From UBA6623 sp965217195 (GTDB lineage: Bacteria > Acidobacteriota > Terriglobia > Bryobacterales > UBA6623), in contig CBDCHL010000001.1 of assembly GCA_965217195.1 (NCBI GenBank), positions 493,441 through 557,440 of the forward strand: 64,000 bases of DNA. The letters are read 5' to 3'. Position 1 is the first letter of the stretch, and each line of letters begins with the position of its first letter. Positions 18,528 through 28,802 of the stretch are shown in pieces. The notes under the pieces are model-generated. The model saw nothing but the letters and a program-made list of their open reading frames with translations. It was not told where the DNA came from and did no database searches. A program made the position numbers and the translations under genes.

Positions 18528-18562
18528 TCGAAGGGGCCGCTGTTCCCGGCGCGATCTTCGTA

Positions 18563-19427
18563 TCAAGCGGTCGGCGAAGGCTTGTGGCAAATGATGTAAC
18601 CCGAGGCGAAGATGTACTCCGCTGTTGGAAAGAACAACAGGAAGAAGCCCAACAGTTTCAGAGGCCACAAAAACACGCCGACGGCAACGAGGGATGGGTT
18701 GTAGAGCGCTTATGGCCGAAAGAAAGCAGAATGGCCAAGTAAGACCGGGTCACCGTGTACCAAGCTGAAGCCGGGCCAGAGTTCGGGCCGCACTCGACGA
18801 TGCTCCAGTCGCGGCACAACTCCTTCAATCCGGAAAGTGTCCATCGATAGTAGTCATCCGGCGAAAGATGGTATTGGAAGATGAACGGCATGGCCAAGTA
18901 CAGACACCCGCCCGGCTTGATCACCCGAAAACATTCGCCCACAATCGCTTCCGATCTTGACAGTGCTCCAGCACCTGAGCGCAAATAACGCCGTCGACAC
19001 AGCCGTCGGCGACCGGGGGCGAATGGATGTTCGCTATCATGTCAACGTCGCCGTCGCCGGAGATGTCAACATTCGTCACGTCTCCGGGAAAACGAGTTCC
19101 GCCCGAGCCTAAATTGAGAATCCACTGATCCCGGCCGACAAAGCGGAAGAGCCGGCGCGGTTGATCGCAAAACAACAAGGCGGACGAGAGAACGAGTTTG
19201 ATCAGCTACCAGATGGGAGGTAGGTGCCGCAACTGCTTCTTTATCCCGAATGACCAATTACGCCGTACTTGCCAGACTTCCGCGTCCGGCAGAAACTGAA
19301 TCCAAGAGCCTTCAACGGGATAGACCCGGTCGCATTTGACGCACTGCAAACTTCCGGGCAGCTCAGTGACCGGAGCGCGACAATGCGGACAGATGAGACG
19401 ATCGAAATGTCGAGCGGTGTTTACCAT
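18563..19427 (-). pseudogene. Broken methyltransferase with Trm112-like ribbon and C-terminal membrane tail
   Basis: Three open pieces join into one gene. The N-terminus (LICPHCRAPVTELPG, zinc ribbon) is intact to an in-frame TAG at 19206-19208, after PPIW. The same frame then continues with WILNLGSGGTRFPGDVTNVDI and ICAQVLEHCQD. A frameshift near 18960 leads to VGECFRVIKPGGCLYLAMPF, and a second near 18695 leads to LYNPSLVAVGVFLWPLK, ending in hydrophobic helices and a TGA at 18563-18565. One nonsense and two indel lesions make sequencing error alone less likely. It probably methylated a cell-surface glycan precursor. Confidence 0.7.
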
Positions 19428-19544
19428 CCGTGCTCCCGGCTACAGAGATCGAGCAGTCTCAGCGTATTGCCGGATCGCGACCGGCCGTTCCCCGCGTTGA
19501 CGAACTGGACGGTGGCTACCGGGCGCATGAACACTCTCGTACAC

Positions 19545-20261
19545 CTACTGCTCGCGGCACACGACGACCTGCGCGGTCTGAAACGGAAGGCCACGAATGA
19601 GCCGGCTCACGACAAATCCTGCTGTGTAAGCATTGAGGCTCATTTTCATCGGGAGCACGCGGCAGTGTTTATGGATCGCAAATCGAGAACTCTCCACGAA
19701 CCGCGCGAACTCACCATATGACCACTCACGAACGTGCGCGCGATTAGAAGGCTTCATCGCGTTGCTGCCGAGCAGTGCGTCCCGCTCCGGCGTGCTGATG
19801 ACGATCTGCGTCGAGTCCCCGGCCAGCCGATGCATATAGTCGAGCAACACTTCGGGCTTACTCAGGTGTTCGATCACGTCGGCACAAATGATCAGATCCG
19901 GTTTTCCGACAACGTTGCGGACGGCGTTGCTGGGACTCTCAAGATCCTCGGCAATGTAGGTGCCGCGCAGTTGTTGCCGGACGCAGTCTTCCACCGTCGC
20001 AGTCTGATCAACCCCGAAGACTGCAAACCGATCGTCAAAGAATCGCAGGAGCTTGGTAGGCACGCCGCAGCCTACATCGACGATCGTTCGAGCCTTGTTG
20101 TCGACCGCGATCGCATGGGCAAGCTGGTAAACTGGGTATTGTAGGTAGGCACTTCCGCGCCGACGCCGGGGTGACCAATAACTTTCACCTGTGACGGAAT
20201 GATGGCTGTCGTCCGGCGGGTTGTGGGCGTAACCGCTGGGAATGAAGTAATTGTCCTTCAA
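19545..20261 (-). CDS. SAM-dependent methyltransferase of the glycan cluster
   Basis: A 238-aa protein with class I core TIVDVGCGVPTKLLRFFDD (motif I, near residue 60), VFGVDQTATVEDC, DLIICADVIEHLSKPEVLLDYMHRLAG and VISTPERDALLG. The GVPTKL variation in motif I and the STPER loop are common in capsule/exopolysaccharide methyltransferases. It lies between the flippase-like gene and the broken methyltransferase in the leftward series and is probably co-transcribed with them. The frame is intact. Confidence 0.8.
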   Translation of the reverse strand: MKDNYFIPSGYAHNPPDDSHHSVTGESYWSPRRRRGSAYLQYPVYQLAHAIAVDNKARTIVDVGCGVPTKLLRFFDDRFAVFGVDQTATVEDCVRQQLRGTYIAEDLESPSNAVRNVVGKPDLIICADVIEHLSKPEVLLDYMHRLAGDSTQIVISTPERDALLGSNAMKPSNRAHVREWSYGEFARFVESSRFAIHKHCRVLPMKMSLNAYTAGFVVSRLIRGLPFQTAQVVVCREQ

Positions 20262-20430
20262 TCTCTAGTCGACCTATCCGTGATGGTGGTTGGCTTTGGG
20301 GAGGCGCGGCACCCTACTCCAAGGGCCGCCTGCTCGGTTTGCCGGGGTCAATATTCCGACGGCGCCTTCTTCCAAGTATAGACTCCGTTTCTTGGACACG
20401 GCGGTCGAGGCTGAGTCTGGGCGAGAACAG

Positions 20431-21417
20431 TCAATTTGCGGCAGGCGCCTGGCGCCCTCGAAGCAAAACGATGCCACCGGGTATTCCGGTTGCGTAGATC
20501 CAGATCAGGAGGAGAAAAGCGAGACTGGCAGACTGCTCTTCCGTCATCCCCATCTGGGTAAAAAAAGAAACCAGATTCGCTTCTCGCAGTCCAAGCCCGT
20601 TCACGGAGACCGGAAGGGCACTGACCACCGTGTGAATCGGTAAGAAAACCAGCAGATCTTCCAACTGCATGGGAAGGCCCAACCCGATTGCCAAGAGGTA
20701 GATCGTGAGGGCCATACCCATCTTCATCGCTATAGACAAGGCCATAACTTGAAGCACCAGCGAAGCAGATCCGAGAAAGGAACCCAGAGCCGCGGTCGTG
20801 CGCGCCAGGAATTCCGCCGTCTTGAAGAGTGCTAGTCGGCGGCAGAAGGCTTCCGCAGCGGCTGCTAGGCCGGGCCTCGCCGCGATGCATAGAGGGAATA
20901 CGAACACCAGGAATGAAGCCGACACGAGCAATGCGATCCAGGTGTGACGGAGCGCGAAGTCACTTGCAACAATGGCCGCCAACGCTATCAGAAAGGTCGC
21001 CGAAAATCCGGCATAGCGGTCGATTATCACCAGCCCGGTCGATTGGAGCAGGCTGGCCGCGTCTCTGCGCAACCCGTGAATGCGATATACATCGCCGCCA
21101 ATGTTTCCGGGCATGAATAGATTCAAGAAGTTGGCGCCCAAGATCAGCTGCGTGGTTTCCCATCGCCCCAAATCGAGATTCCGGGAATCCAGCACGAGAC
21201 GCCAGCGCCACGTATGGACCAAAACGCTCGCCGCGTAGACCAGTCCCGCCAAGACCAGAGCCCAGGGGGCCACAGCGACAAGTTGCTCCCATACGGTGCG
21301 GAGATCCACTCGCCACGCCAGAACTGCGATCAGAAGGTAGCCCACACGAGCAGCTTGGCCGCGAACACCACGTACCTGCCCCTGCCGGACCGCGCTTCCG
21401 CCGTCACAGAGCCCTTT
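20431..21417 (-). pseudogene. Flippase-like integral membrane protein (UPF0104 type), N-terminal frameshift
   Basis: The main frame encodes about 310 residues with 7-8 hydrophobic helices and the family signature ANFLNLFMPGNIGGDVYRI plus LPVSVNGLGLREA, as in the lysylphosphatidylglycerol-synthase membrane region and AglD-like flippase relatives. The first helix is out of frame: another frame reads from GTG 21417 through RYVVFAAKLLV and must shift by one base near 21347 to continue as GYLLIAVLAWRVDL. One extra base in GTGTGGG explains it. An upstream start in the main frame exists but gives an implausible N-terminus. The role would be transport of a lipid-linked glycan across the inner membrane. 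Confidence 0.65.
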
Positions 21418-21498
21418 GTCGGTTCCGTTTGTAGCACAGGAACATCCCACCCCGCGCCGCGAAGAGACTCGCGTCCTTTGGCAGCCACACGAAGTCCT

Positions 21499-23385
21499 TC
21501 ACCGCAACCTTTCCAGCCAAAGCGCCAAGCTGAAAAGCGACCACAGGGGATGTGAATACTCACCTTCGCGCTTGCGGTGGGCATCAAGCATGGCCATCAG
21601 GCCCTCCGGCTGCAGCCACGGACAGTTGCGCACCGCCTGGCCCGAAAAAGCCCCCGCGACCCGGTCGTAAAGGTCATGACGCAACCAGCGTTTCACCGGA
21701 ATGCTGAAACCCTCTTTTCGCCGCGTCAACACGCGCTCCGGCAGTCGCCCCCGCATTGCCTGCCGCAGGATGAACTTGCCGCGTCCTCGATGCATCTTGA
21801 AGCTCGCGGGCAACGTCGCAGCAAACTCTACCAGCTCGTGGTCCAAGAAAGGCACTCTCGCTTCCAATGAAACCGCCATGCTCATGCGGTCTACTTTGGT
21901 GAGGATGTCGTCGGGCAGGTACAGGCCCAGCTCGACCGCCAGCTCCCGGTCCAATGTGTCACCCCCGTCAGCTGTCTTGGCCAGTGCCTTGACTGCTTCA
22001 AACGCATCAATTTGCACGGCGCGCTGCCGCATCGCGGGCGTATAGATGCGATCCAACCATCCGTCAGGGAGGAACGTTTGCCACCTCATCTGAGCCGCGC
22101 CGGGATCTTTGGCTGCGCCCTCGACGAACCGGCGCACCAGATCTGCCATACCCTTCTTGCGATCGGTCGCCGGCAGCCGCGCGGCGGCGGGCTCGATCAA
22201 ACCTCGCCGAAGCGGCGCCGGAATTCGGTCATAGACCGAGCGAGCCAACTTACTGGCAAGATGACGTTCGTAGCCCGCCAGCAGCTCGTCTCCTCCGTCA
22301 CCGGAGAGGCACACGGTAACATGCCGGCGCGCGAGCCCAGAGACCAGGAAGGTCGGAATCGCCGACACATCGGCGAGCGGCTCGTCGAGATGGTCACTTA
22401 CGCGTTCCACCAGCGACATCCCGTCGGCGGTGAGGACTTCCTCGTGATGGTCCGTCTCGAGAGCCTCTGCCACTTCGCGGGCATAGGGAAGCTCGTTATA
22501 AGTCGGGTCATCGAAACCGACACTGAACGTCTTCAGCGGACCGGTCACATGCTCACGCATCCAGAACACGATGCTGGAAGAATCGATACCCCCGGAAAGA
22601 AACGCCCCCAGCGGCACATCGCTCATGAGTCGCCTGCGCACCGCGCGCTCAAGGTGCTCCGAGAATCCCTCGGCTGCTTCCTTCTCCGACAATGTGGCCT
22701 TCGGTTGGTAGCTGCAACGCCAGTAGTTGTGAACCTCGGGGTTCCCACCGCGGTTGACCTGGAGAATTTCCGCCGGTCTCAGCTTGCGCACTCCTTGCAG
22801 CAAGGTGCGCGGGGCAGGCACGAATTCGTGGTTGAGGTAGAGGTGCAGGGAATGCGGGTCCACCTCACGTGGGACCTCTGGATGCGCCAGCAATGCGCGC
22901 AATTCGCTGGCGAAGACGATCCCGCCCGGCCAAGCGTAATAGAAGAGCGGCTTGATCCCCAATCGGTCGCGAGCCAGAACAAGAGATTCCTTCTCCGAGT
23001 CCCAGACCGCGATGGCGTACATGCCGTTCAAGCGGTGGACAAACTCGGTTCCGAACTCCTCATACAGGTGGACGAGGACCTCCGTGTCGCAGCGTGTACG
23101 AAACGTGTGTCCCCTCGCTTCGAGCTGGGGCCGAAGTTCCTCGTGGTTGTAAATCTCGCCGTTGAAAACGACGCGGACCGAACCGGTCTCGTTTTCCATC
23201 GGCTGCTTGCCGCTTTCGAGGTCGATGATCGACAACCGACGGTGTCCGAGCCCCACTGAGCCGTCGATCCAAACACCTCGGCCGTCGGGCCCCCGATGGG
23301 TCATGCGGTCTGTCATGGCGTCGAGTACCGCCGGCTGGACTCGCTCGTCGGTCCCGTAGTTGAGGATTCCGCAGAGGCCGCACAT
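21499..23385 (-). CDS. asnB: Asparagine synthase (glutamine-hydrolysing), surface-glycan type
   Basis: A 628-aa protein. Met1 is followed directly by Cys2 (MCGLCGILNYG), the N-terminal nucleophile of the glutaminase domain; GPDGRGVW, NGEIYN and RCDTEVLVHLYEEFG follow. The synthetase domain has the pyrophosphate loop FLSGGIDSSSI near residue 260 and CLSGDGGDELLAGYERH. Copies of asnB inside glycan clusters are common and are thought to amidate sugar acids or act on precursors instead of making bulk asparagine. That role is inferred. Its ATG shares one base with the stop of the GT4 gene upstream (TGATG), so it is translationally coupled. Confidence 0.92.
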   Translation of the reverse strand: MCGLCGILNYGTDERVQPAVLDAMTDRMTHRGPDGRGVWIDGSVGLGHRRLSIIDLESGKQPMENETGSVRVVFNGEIYNHEELRPQLEARGHTFRTRCDTEVLVHLYEEFGTEFVHRLNGMYAIAVWDSEKESLVLARDRLGIKPLFYYAWPGGIVFASELRALLAHPEVPREVDPHSLHLYLNHEFVPAPRTLLQGVRKLRPAEILQVNRGGNPEVHNYWRCSYQPKATLSEKEAAEGFSEHLERAVRRRLMSDVPLGAFLSGGIDSSSIVFWMREHVTGPLKTFSVGFDDPTYNELPYAREVAEALETDHHEEVLTADGMSLVERVSDHLDEPLADVSAIPTFLVSGLARRHVTVCLSGDGGDELLAGYERHLASKLARSVYDRIPAPLRRGLIEPAAARLPATDRKKGMADLVRRFVEGAAKDPGAAQMRWQTFLPDGWLDRIYTPAMRQRAVQIDAFEAVKALAKTADGGDTLDRELAVELGLYLPDDILTKVDRMSMAVSLEARVPFLDHELVEFAATLPASFKMHRGRGKFILRQAMRGRLPERVLTRRKEGFSIPVKRWLRHDLYDRVAGAFSGQAVRNCPWLQPEGLMAMLDAHRKREGEYSHPLWSLFSLALWLERLR

Positions 23386-24584
23386 CAGACTGCGCCCCGT
23401 TGAGGTGAGCGGGTGCGGTCGAGAATCGCGGAGAGTTGCTCCATATATCGCCCGATGCCGTACTTGGTCTCCGCCAACTTTTTGCCGGCCTCACCCAGCG
23501 CCCGCGCACGTGCGGGGTCGGTAAGGATTCGGTGGATGCCTTCGGCCAAGTCCTCCCAGGTCGCCGCCACCAGTTCCGCCGTTTCGGTTGACAGCACCTG
23601 GGTATGGGTGGGGAGGTCTGTGGCAACGATCGGCTTGCCACTGGCGAGGTAGCTGTAGATCTTCAGTGGGGTGTTGGTACCGAGCAAGCGCGGGGACAAC
23701 AACACGTCAGCCAGCGCCATAAAGGCCGGCATCGTGGTGTACGGTTGCGATCCCGTGAACAAAACGTTGTCGGTCACACCTTGAGATGCGGCGTAGGCCG
23801 TCACCTGCGCCAAGTCGTTTCCGGCCCCGCCCACGAGAACCAACCGTACCTCAGGAATGCGACTCCGCAGATGCTTGATGGCGTCAATAGAAAGTTCGAG
23901 CCCCTGATTCTTCCCGAAGGTTCCGGCATAAAGGATCACCGGACAGCCGTCCAAGTCATATCGATCCCGCAGATCCTGCACCTCGTCCCGTGGCGGTGCC
24001 GGGAGATCCCACCCAACGGGGAGGTTCTCGATGAGCTGCAAAGGAACTTGGGGGGCTTTATTCCGCGCCACGTCTTCCAGCTCCGGGCAAATCACAATCA
24101 CTCCGTCAGCGCGTCTCAGGGCGAGTCGTTCGAAAAACGCGAAGCACCGCCGCACAATGCCGGATTCGCTGTAGCCGAAATTGGAGAGCTGCTCAACCAA
24201 GCTCGAGTGCATGTCATAGAGAACCGGCCCTGAATACAGTGGCCGCATCACCGCTACCCAGAACGCCGCTTCCTCATGGACGTGCACCAGATTCCACCGG
24301 CCGCGAAATGCCAACCACCAGCCGGTCTTGAGGGCTAGGAAAACGTCGAGAATAAGCTTACGGAGCGACGGGCCCATCGGGATCTCTCGTATGCCCGGAA
24401 GCCGCGGAATGCGATGAATACGGACGTTTGGAATCTCAACATCAGCGCCCAGCGAGTAGGCGAGGATGTCAACGGTGTGCCCCATCCTGCTCAGGGCCTT
24501 GGTACGCTCCAGAGAACTGAAACCCGTGCCCCGCGGCGCAAAGAAGGGAACAGTAACAATCTCCAAAACGCGCACGAGTTCCAC
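23385..24584 (-). CDS. GT4-family glycosyltransferase
   Basis: A 399-aa GT-B protein. The N-terminal domain begins VLEIVTVPFFAPRGTGFSSLERT (family GT4 'rgTg' loop) and contains LVHVHEEAAFWV. The C-terminal domain has VILYAGTFGKNQGLELSIDA, VRLVLVGGAGND and the E-x7-E-type region ADVLLSPRLLGTNTPLKIYSYLASGKPIVATD. It would transfer a sugar from a nucleotide donor to a lipid-linked acceptor at the cytoplasmic membrane. It starts 3 bp after the GT2 gene ends, and its stop overlaps the asnB start. Confidence 0.88.
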   Translation of the reverse strand: MELVRVLEIVTVPFFAPRGTGFSSLERTKALSRMGHTVDILAYSLGADVEIPNVRIHRIPRLPGIREIPMGPSLRKLILDVFLALKTGWWLAFRGRWNLVHVHEEAAFWVAVMRPLYSGPVLYDMHSSLVEQLSNFGYSESGIVRRCFAFFERLALRRADGVIVICPELEDVARNKAPQVPLQLIENLPVGWDLPAPPRDEVQDLRDRYDLDGCPVILYAGTFGKNQGLELSIDAIKHLRSRIPEVRLVLVGGAGNDLAQVTAYAASQGVTDNVLFTGSQPYTTMPAFMALADVLLSPRLLGTNTPLKIYSYLASGKPIVATDLPTHTQVLSTETAELVAATWEDLAEGIHRILTDPARARALGEAGKKLAETKYGIGRYMEQLSAILDRTRSPQRGAV

Positions 24585-24587
24585 GGT

Positions 24588-25478
24588 TCAACGTCGTTTG
24601 ACAATCAGGTCTCCCACCAGCGCAAGCCCGAACAGCAGAATAGTCATCATGAGCCAGATCAGGCTCTTTTCGGTCAGGTTCTGAAGTTCGACGATATCAT
24701 AACCGAGCGTCAGCGTCGTGATCCCGAACGAAACCACCGCCGGCGGCATGAAGATCCGCATTGGATCGAAGTACATCACGGTCCGCAGAATCAGCAAGAT
24801 GAAGTTGTACGTATCGGCTAGGGGCCGGATCTTCGATGACCCGGCGCGTTTCTCATAGTTGACAGGGATGTAGCGAACGAGCCGTGAATCCACATGTGCG
24901 AGAGTGATGGTGGTGGTGAACGAAAAGCCGTTGGGCAACAAGTGCATGTACTCGCGCACAGTGCTCCTGCGGAAACACCGCAGCCCGGAATTGAGGTCGG
25001 GAATCTGCACCCCGGCCAGATACTCCGAAACTTTCCGAAGACACCACTTTGCGGGTCGCCGTACGACGGGAACGCGCACTTTCTCACCGGTGCGGGCCGC
25101 GACAACCATATCGACCGCATCCATCGCCTCGACCACGCCGAGGATCTCGCTGACCGGGTAAGTTCCATCACCGTCAGTGATGACGATGAGGTCATAGGTA
25201 GCGCGACGAATGCCGTTTTTTAGGCTGGCTCCGTAACCCAGGTTGGCCCCCTGATCGACCATCGGAATGCCGGCCTTGGAAACGATCTGCGCCGTGTTGT
25301 CCGTGGATCCATCGTTCACGACAAGTATTTCCCACGGGCGCTCTGACCGGGCGAGGGCAGCCCTGAGTTCATCGAGCACCCTACCGATACCTTGCTCCTC
25401 GTTGTAAGCGGGGACTACGACGCTGAACCCTTCGGATAAGGAAGCGTTCCGTATTGCTACACCACTATCGCTCATCAT
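24588..25478 (-). CDS. GT2-family glycosyltransferase, polyprenyl-phosphate sugar synthase-like
   Basis: About 296 aa. FSVVVPAYNEEQGIGRVLDEL opens the GT-A fold, with VVNDGSTDNTAQI and the metal-binding VITDGDGTYPV. The C-terminus adds two hydrophobic helices (FMPPAVVSFGITTLTLGYDI and LIWLMMTILLFGLALVGDLI), as in dolichol-phosphate mannose synthase relatives. It would load a sugar onto polyprenyl phosphate for use by membrane GT-C enzymes such as the GT39-like neighbour. I chose ATG 25478, preceded by GGAG; an in-frame start at 25532 exists. It is tightly packed with the GT4 gene. Confidence 0.87.
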   Translation of the reverse strand: MMSDSGVAIRNASLSEGFSVVVPAYNEEQGIGRVLDELRAALARSERPWEILVVNDGSTDNTAQIVSKAGIPMVDQGANLGYGASLKNGIRRATYDLIVITDGDGTYPVSEILGVVEAMDAVDMVVAARTGEKVRVPVVRRPAKWCLRKVSEYLAGVQIPDLNSGLRCFRRSTVREYMHLLPNGFSFTTTITLAHVDSRLVRYIPVNYEKRAGSSKIRPLADTYNFILLILRTVMYFDPMRIFMPPAVVSFGITTLTLGYDIVELQNLTEKSLIWLMMTILLFGLALVGDLIVKRR

Positions 25479-25665
25479 CAGCTCCGAGGGTACGGGCTTC
25501 GACGTACGCGAGGCCGGGCGGATCGCCTGCATCGGGCATCCGTATTAGCAGAGCCGCTTGTCGAGTAGATTGCTAGAAAGAGGAAGTACATAGCTCAATG
25601 AGCGCCGTGGCTTTCTTCACCGTCATTCTACCAACCCGCCGGTCCGCCCCCCCGGTCGGATTCAG

Positions 25666-27475
25666 CTATTCGGGGCCCTCCGGATGAGGTTTCAGCGCCA
25701 CGGTTTTCAGGTCAGGCTCCAGCAACCATACATCCCGGTCCCTGAAGTAGTCAATGAGCCTGCGGTTGCGCTCGGGCGTCATTTCCCGGGCCCAAATGAC
25801 CTTCGCGTTGTCCACGTCAGCACGGTTGTAGACCCACTCTTGACCAACATCGTGGTCGGTAACGGACGAAGACCAAATGGCGCCCACCTTGATGCTCCAG
25901 TTCTGTTTGGATTGTTTGCCGATTCGCGACGGGGTGTTGCAGATAGCCCTCTAAGCAACGGTCGTAGTATTCAAACGGTGCGTCTTGAGCGCTTCCCAAT
26001 CCCATGTTCGTCACGCACAGCATGAGCGCCACGGGGCAGATCAGAGCGAGGGCGCGAACCAAAGCTTGGCCGGTCGGCTTCCCCTCCTCCTTCCAGCAAC
26101 AGAGATAGGCCGTCGCCCGGACTCCGAGCAGACACAACAGTCCAAGCACCGGTGCGGCATAGTGTGGTTGAGGATTCGCTTCGAAATTCAATAAAAAGAT
26201 GAACGAGGCTACGGTGATGCTTGGAAGCAGGACGCGCCGGTCGCGGCGAAGGTTCGGTAGGGCGAGGAACGGGATCATGAATACGGGCGCGACGAAGAGT
26301 CTCAGACCCTCGTAGAAATTGGTAAGCCGGCGAAAAAGAAAGCCTGTCGGACTGCCCCAAGCCTCAACCTTCTCGCGCGAAGAGTCCACCCAGAGATCCC
26401 GCAACACCTGGTGATTATACGTCTTTTCCTCCGGTTCGTCCGGGCCAAAGAATAAGGTCAATAACGAATACCCCGTCGTCGCATAATGGCTGTCGTGGGC
26501 CCTCTGCGGTGGTAATAGCGGATCCCCTGTGAGTCGCCAGTTGTAGTACGTCATCCCCGCGGCGCCAACGATCAATAGAGCCGCGATTGGACCCGCAGAG
26601 CGTAGGAGCCAAGCCCCGCGTTGCCCCTGTGCCAGACGGAAGAAGCGGGCCGCCCACAGCACGGCTGCGGGCAGACTGACCAGCGCGCCTTCGAGCGGAC
26701 GCGTGTTCGCCAGAACGATCAGGCCGATGCCGAGAATCACCGCGCATCGAGCGCGTCCTCGCAATACTCCCGGGAGAGCCCCCCCAACCAGCGCCCCTCC
26801 GATCGCCGCAACGGCTCCGCCCCAATACGAATTCATCCAATAGCTCGTGACTCCCATTCGAATCGCCAACAGGGACGCTCCAAACAAAGCCCAGCCGGGG
26901 GAAACCCACTGTTGCAGCATCCAAAGAATCGCACCGCACATAACGCCCACGCTCAATACAACGCCGTACCACGGGTGGCCGAAAACGACTTGTCCGAACG
27001 CCATAAATAAGCCCTGACCAGGGAAGTACTTGGAGAACATGGTCGGTTGCGAACTTATATGGACCGTTTCGAAATGCACCCACATTGGGTGAGTGGGGTT
27101 TGTCAATCGCCCGGACGCGAACGTGTCGGCGGCGAAAAGATAGCTGAACTCGTCGTGGACGATCGGCGCGGGAATCGGCAGAATCGGCAGCAACACCACG
27201 CGCACCAAAACGACCGCCAATCCGACGGCAGCCACGCAGAAGAAGCGGCGCCTCGCGATGCGTCCAAGAAACGTCTCGGCTTTCCGGAACCAGCGCCCGC
27301 CAACTCCCGGAAGCGACAAGAAAACTGCGGCGATGGCGATCGTCACGAGTCCCTCGGCAAGATCAAAAACAATCGAGGTGACGAATAGGAACAACCACGC
27401 GGCTTTCCCGCCGAAAGAGAGCGTGGCATGCAACCAAGCCGGCAATTTCATGCGATGCGCACGACCGAGCCGCAA
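25666..27475 (-). CDS. GT39/ArnT-like membrane glycosyltransferase, C-terminal frameshift
   Basis: The first 535 residues form a polytopic membrane protein with about 10 helices. The first large loop carries APIVHDEFSYLFAADTFASGRL, an acidic Asp-Glu pair of the kind used as catalytic base by GT-C enzymes (GT39/GT83). It probably transfers sugar from a polyprenyl-phosphate donor to a glycan or protein on the periplasmic side. After HLVFVRY the frame reads a short unrelated tail to a stop at 25817. Moving one base near 25848 continues as DHDVGQEWVYNRADVDNAKVIWARE and on to the stop at 25666, the tail expected for this family. A single indel therefore truncates or scrambles the last 60 residues. 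Confidence 0.75.
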
Positions 27476-27479
27476 ACTG

Positions 27480-28802
27480 CTAGGCTTTCTGCTGCTCCTG
27501 TTGGAAGTCCCAGTGGGCGATGCGGTCGTTTTCGGCGGAGTCGTTGAGCAAGTGGGCGCAAGCGGCGGCGCGGTGACCGGCCCAGACGTCTTGTACCGTC
27601 GGCTTGCGCGAACGGACTGAGTTGAAGAAATTTTCCAAGTGCTGGAATGTGGCGCTGCGGCCGGTCTCCTTGTATTCCTCGCCTTGCGGAACTAGTCGCG
27701 AATCACTCGCCGAAGGAAGCTCGGCGGCGCGGACTTTAGCGTCGCGGTAATACTGCCGCTCCAACTCGCGGGGCCAGGCTTGGACGATCCAGCGGTTGTT
27801 TTCCCGTCCTCGGCTGGGAACGAACTTCAAATCCCGAAATCCGATCTCAAGGGTGCCTTCGGTTCCCAAAATTTGAAAGGCCTGCCCGCCCGTGTAGGCG
27901 TTGTTGAACGTTGTACTGAGACTGACGGTAAAGCCTTCGGGATATTCCAAGATGCCGTTCACGGTATCGGCCACGTCGCGGCTTTCTTTCCACCGGTACA
28001 GGCTGCCCCGCGCGACCACGGTCGAGGGCATCTTGGCGTCCATCAGAAAGTGGATCGTCGTGCACAGGTGTACAAATAGATCGGTGGCGATGCCGCCGGA
28101 GTAGTCCCGATAGCAGCGCCAGCGGAAGAAGCGCTTGGGATCGTAGTCGTGCTTCGGGGCGCCGCCCAAGAAAGCTTCCCAGTTGACAGTGTCGGGCGAG
28201 GCGTCGGGCGGAATGGGGTAGATCCAAGCGCCACTCGCGGTGTTGCGGTTGTAGCCGGCGCGGATCATCGTCACTTGCCCCAAGCGGCCCGAGCGGATCA
28301 TCTCGCGAGCCTTGTGTTGGGTCCGGGAACTCATTCCCTGGCTGCCGACCTGCAGAAGCCTTCCAGTCCGCTTGACGGCGGCTGCGATTTCCAGGCCTTC
28401 GTCGACGGCGTAGGTCAGCGGCTTTTCGCAATAGACGTCCTTGCCAGCATCAAGGGCCTCGATCACCTGTTGTTTATGTTGGTGGTCGGGAGTGGCGATG
28501 GTAACCACGTCGACGGAGTCGTCCGCCAGAATTTCGCGATAGTCTTTGTAAATCTTCGCGCGCGCCCCGGTGCGTTCGACGGCGCGTTCGAGGCGGCCCC
28601 GGTAGGCATCGCTGACTGCGACGATCTCGGTTCCCTCGACCATCTTGATGCCCTCGAGCAATTCCTGGGCACGAGCGCCTACGGCGATCATCCCGACGGT
28701 GACTTTGTCGTTGGGACTGCGACGGGCGGCGGCGGAAGCTCCTAAAGCGTAGGTTCCGGCGGAGATGCCGCCGACGAATGAGCGGCGCGTTAGACCTGAC
28801 AC
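27480..28802 (-). CDS. Tat-exported Gfo/Idh/MocA-family oxidoreductase
   Basis: A 440-aa protein starting MSGLTRRSFVGGISAGTYALG, a twin-arginine leader with RRSF. The Rossmann motif is VTVGMIAVGARAQE, with Ala replacing the usual third Gly. IATPDHQHKQQ and the active-site lysine in DVYCEKPLTYAV follow, then SGGIATDLFVHLCTTIHF with the conserved Asp/His. It ends 5 bp before the GT39-like gene starts, so it could be the first gene of the leftward glycan operon. The sugar substrate is unknown. Confidence 0.87.
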   Translation of the reverse strand: MSGLTRRSFVGGISAGTYALGASAAARRSPNDKVTVGMIAVGARAQELLEGIKMVEGTEIVAVSDAYRGRLERAVERTGARAKIYKDYREILADDSVDVVTIATPDHQHKQQVIEALDAGKDVYCEKPLTYAVDEGLEIAAAVKRTGRLLQVGSQGMSSRTQHKAREMIRSGRLGQVTMIRAGYNRNTASGAWIYPIPPDASPDTVNWEAFLGGAPKHDYDPKRFFRWRCYRDYSGGIATDLFVHLCTTIHFLMDAKMPSTVVARGSLYRWKESRDVADTVNGILEYPEGFTVSLSTTFNNAYTGGQAFQILGTEGTLEIGFRDLKFVPSRGRENNRWIVQAWPRELERQYYRDAKVRAAELPSASDSRLVPQGEEYKETGRSATFQHLENFFNSVRSRKPTVQDVWAGHRAAACAHLLNDSAENDRIAHWDFQQEQQKA

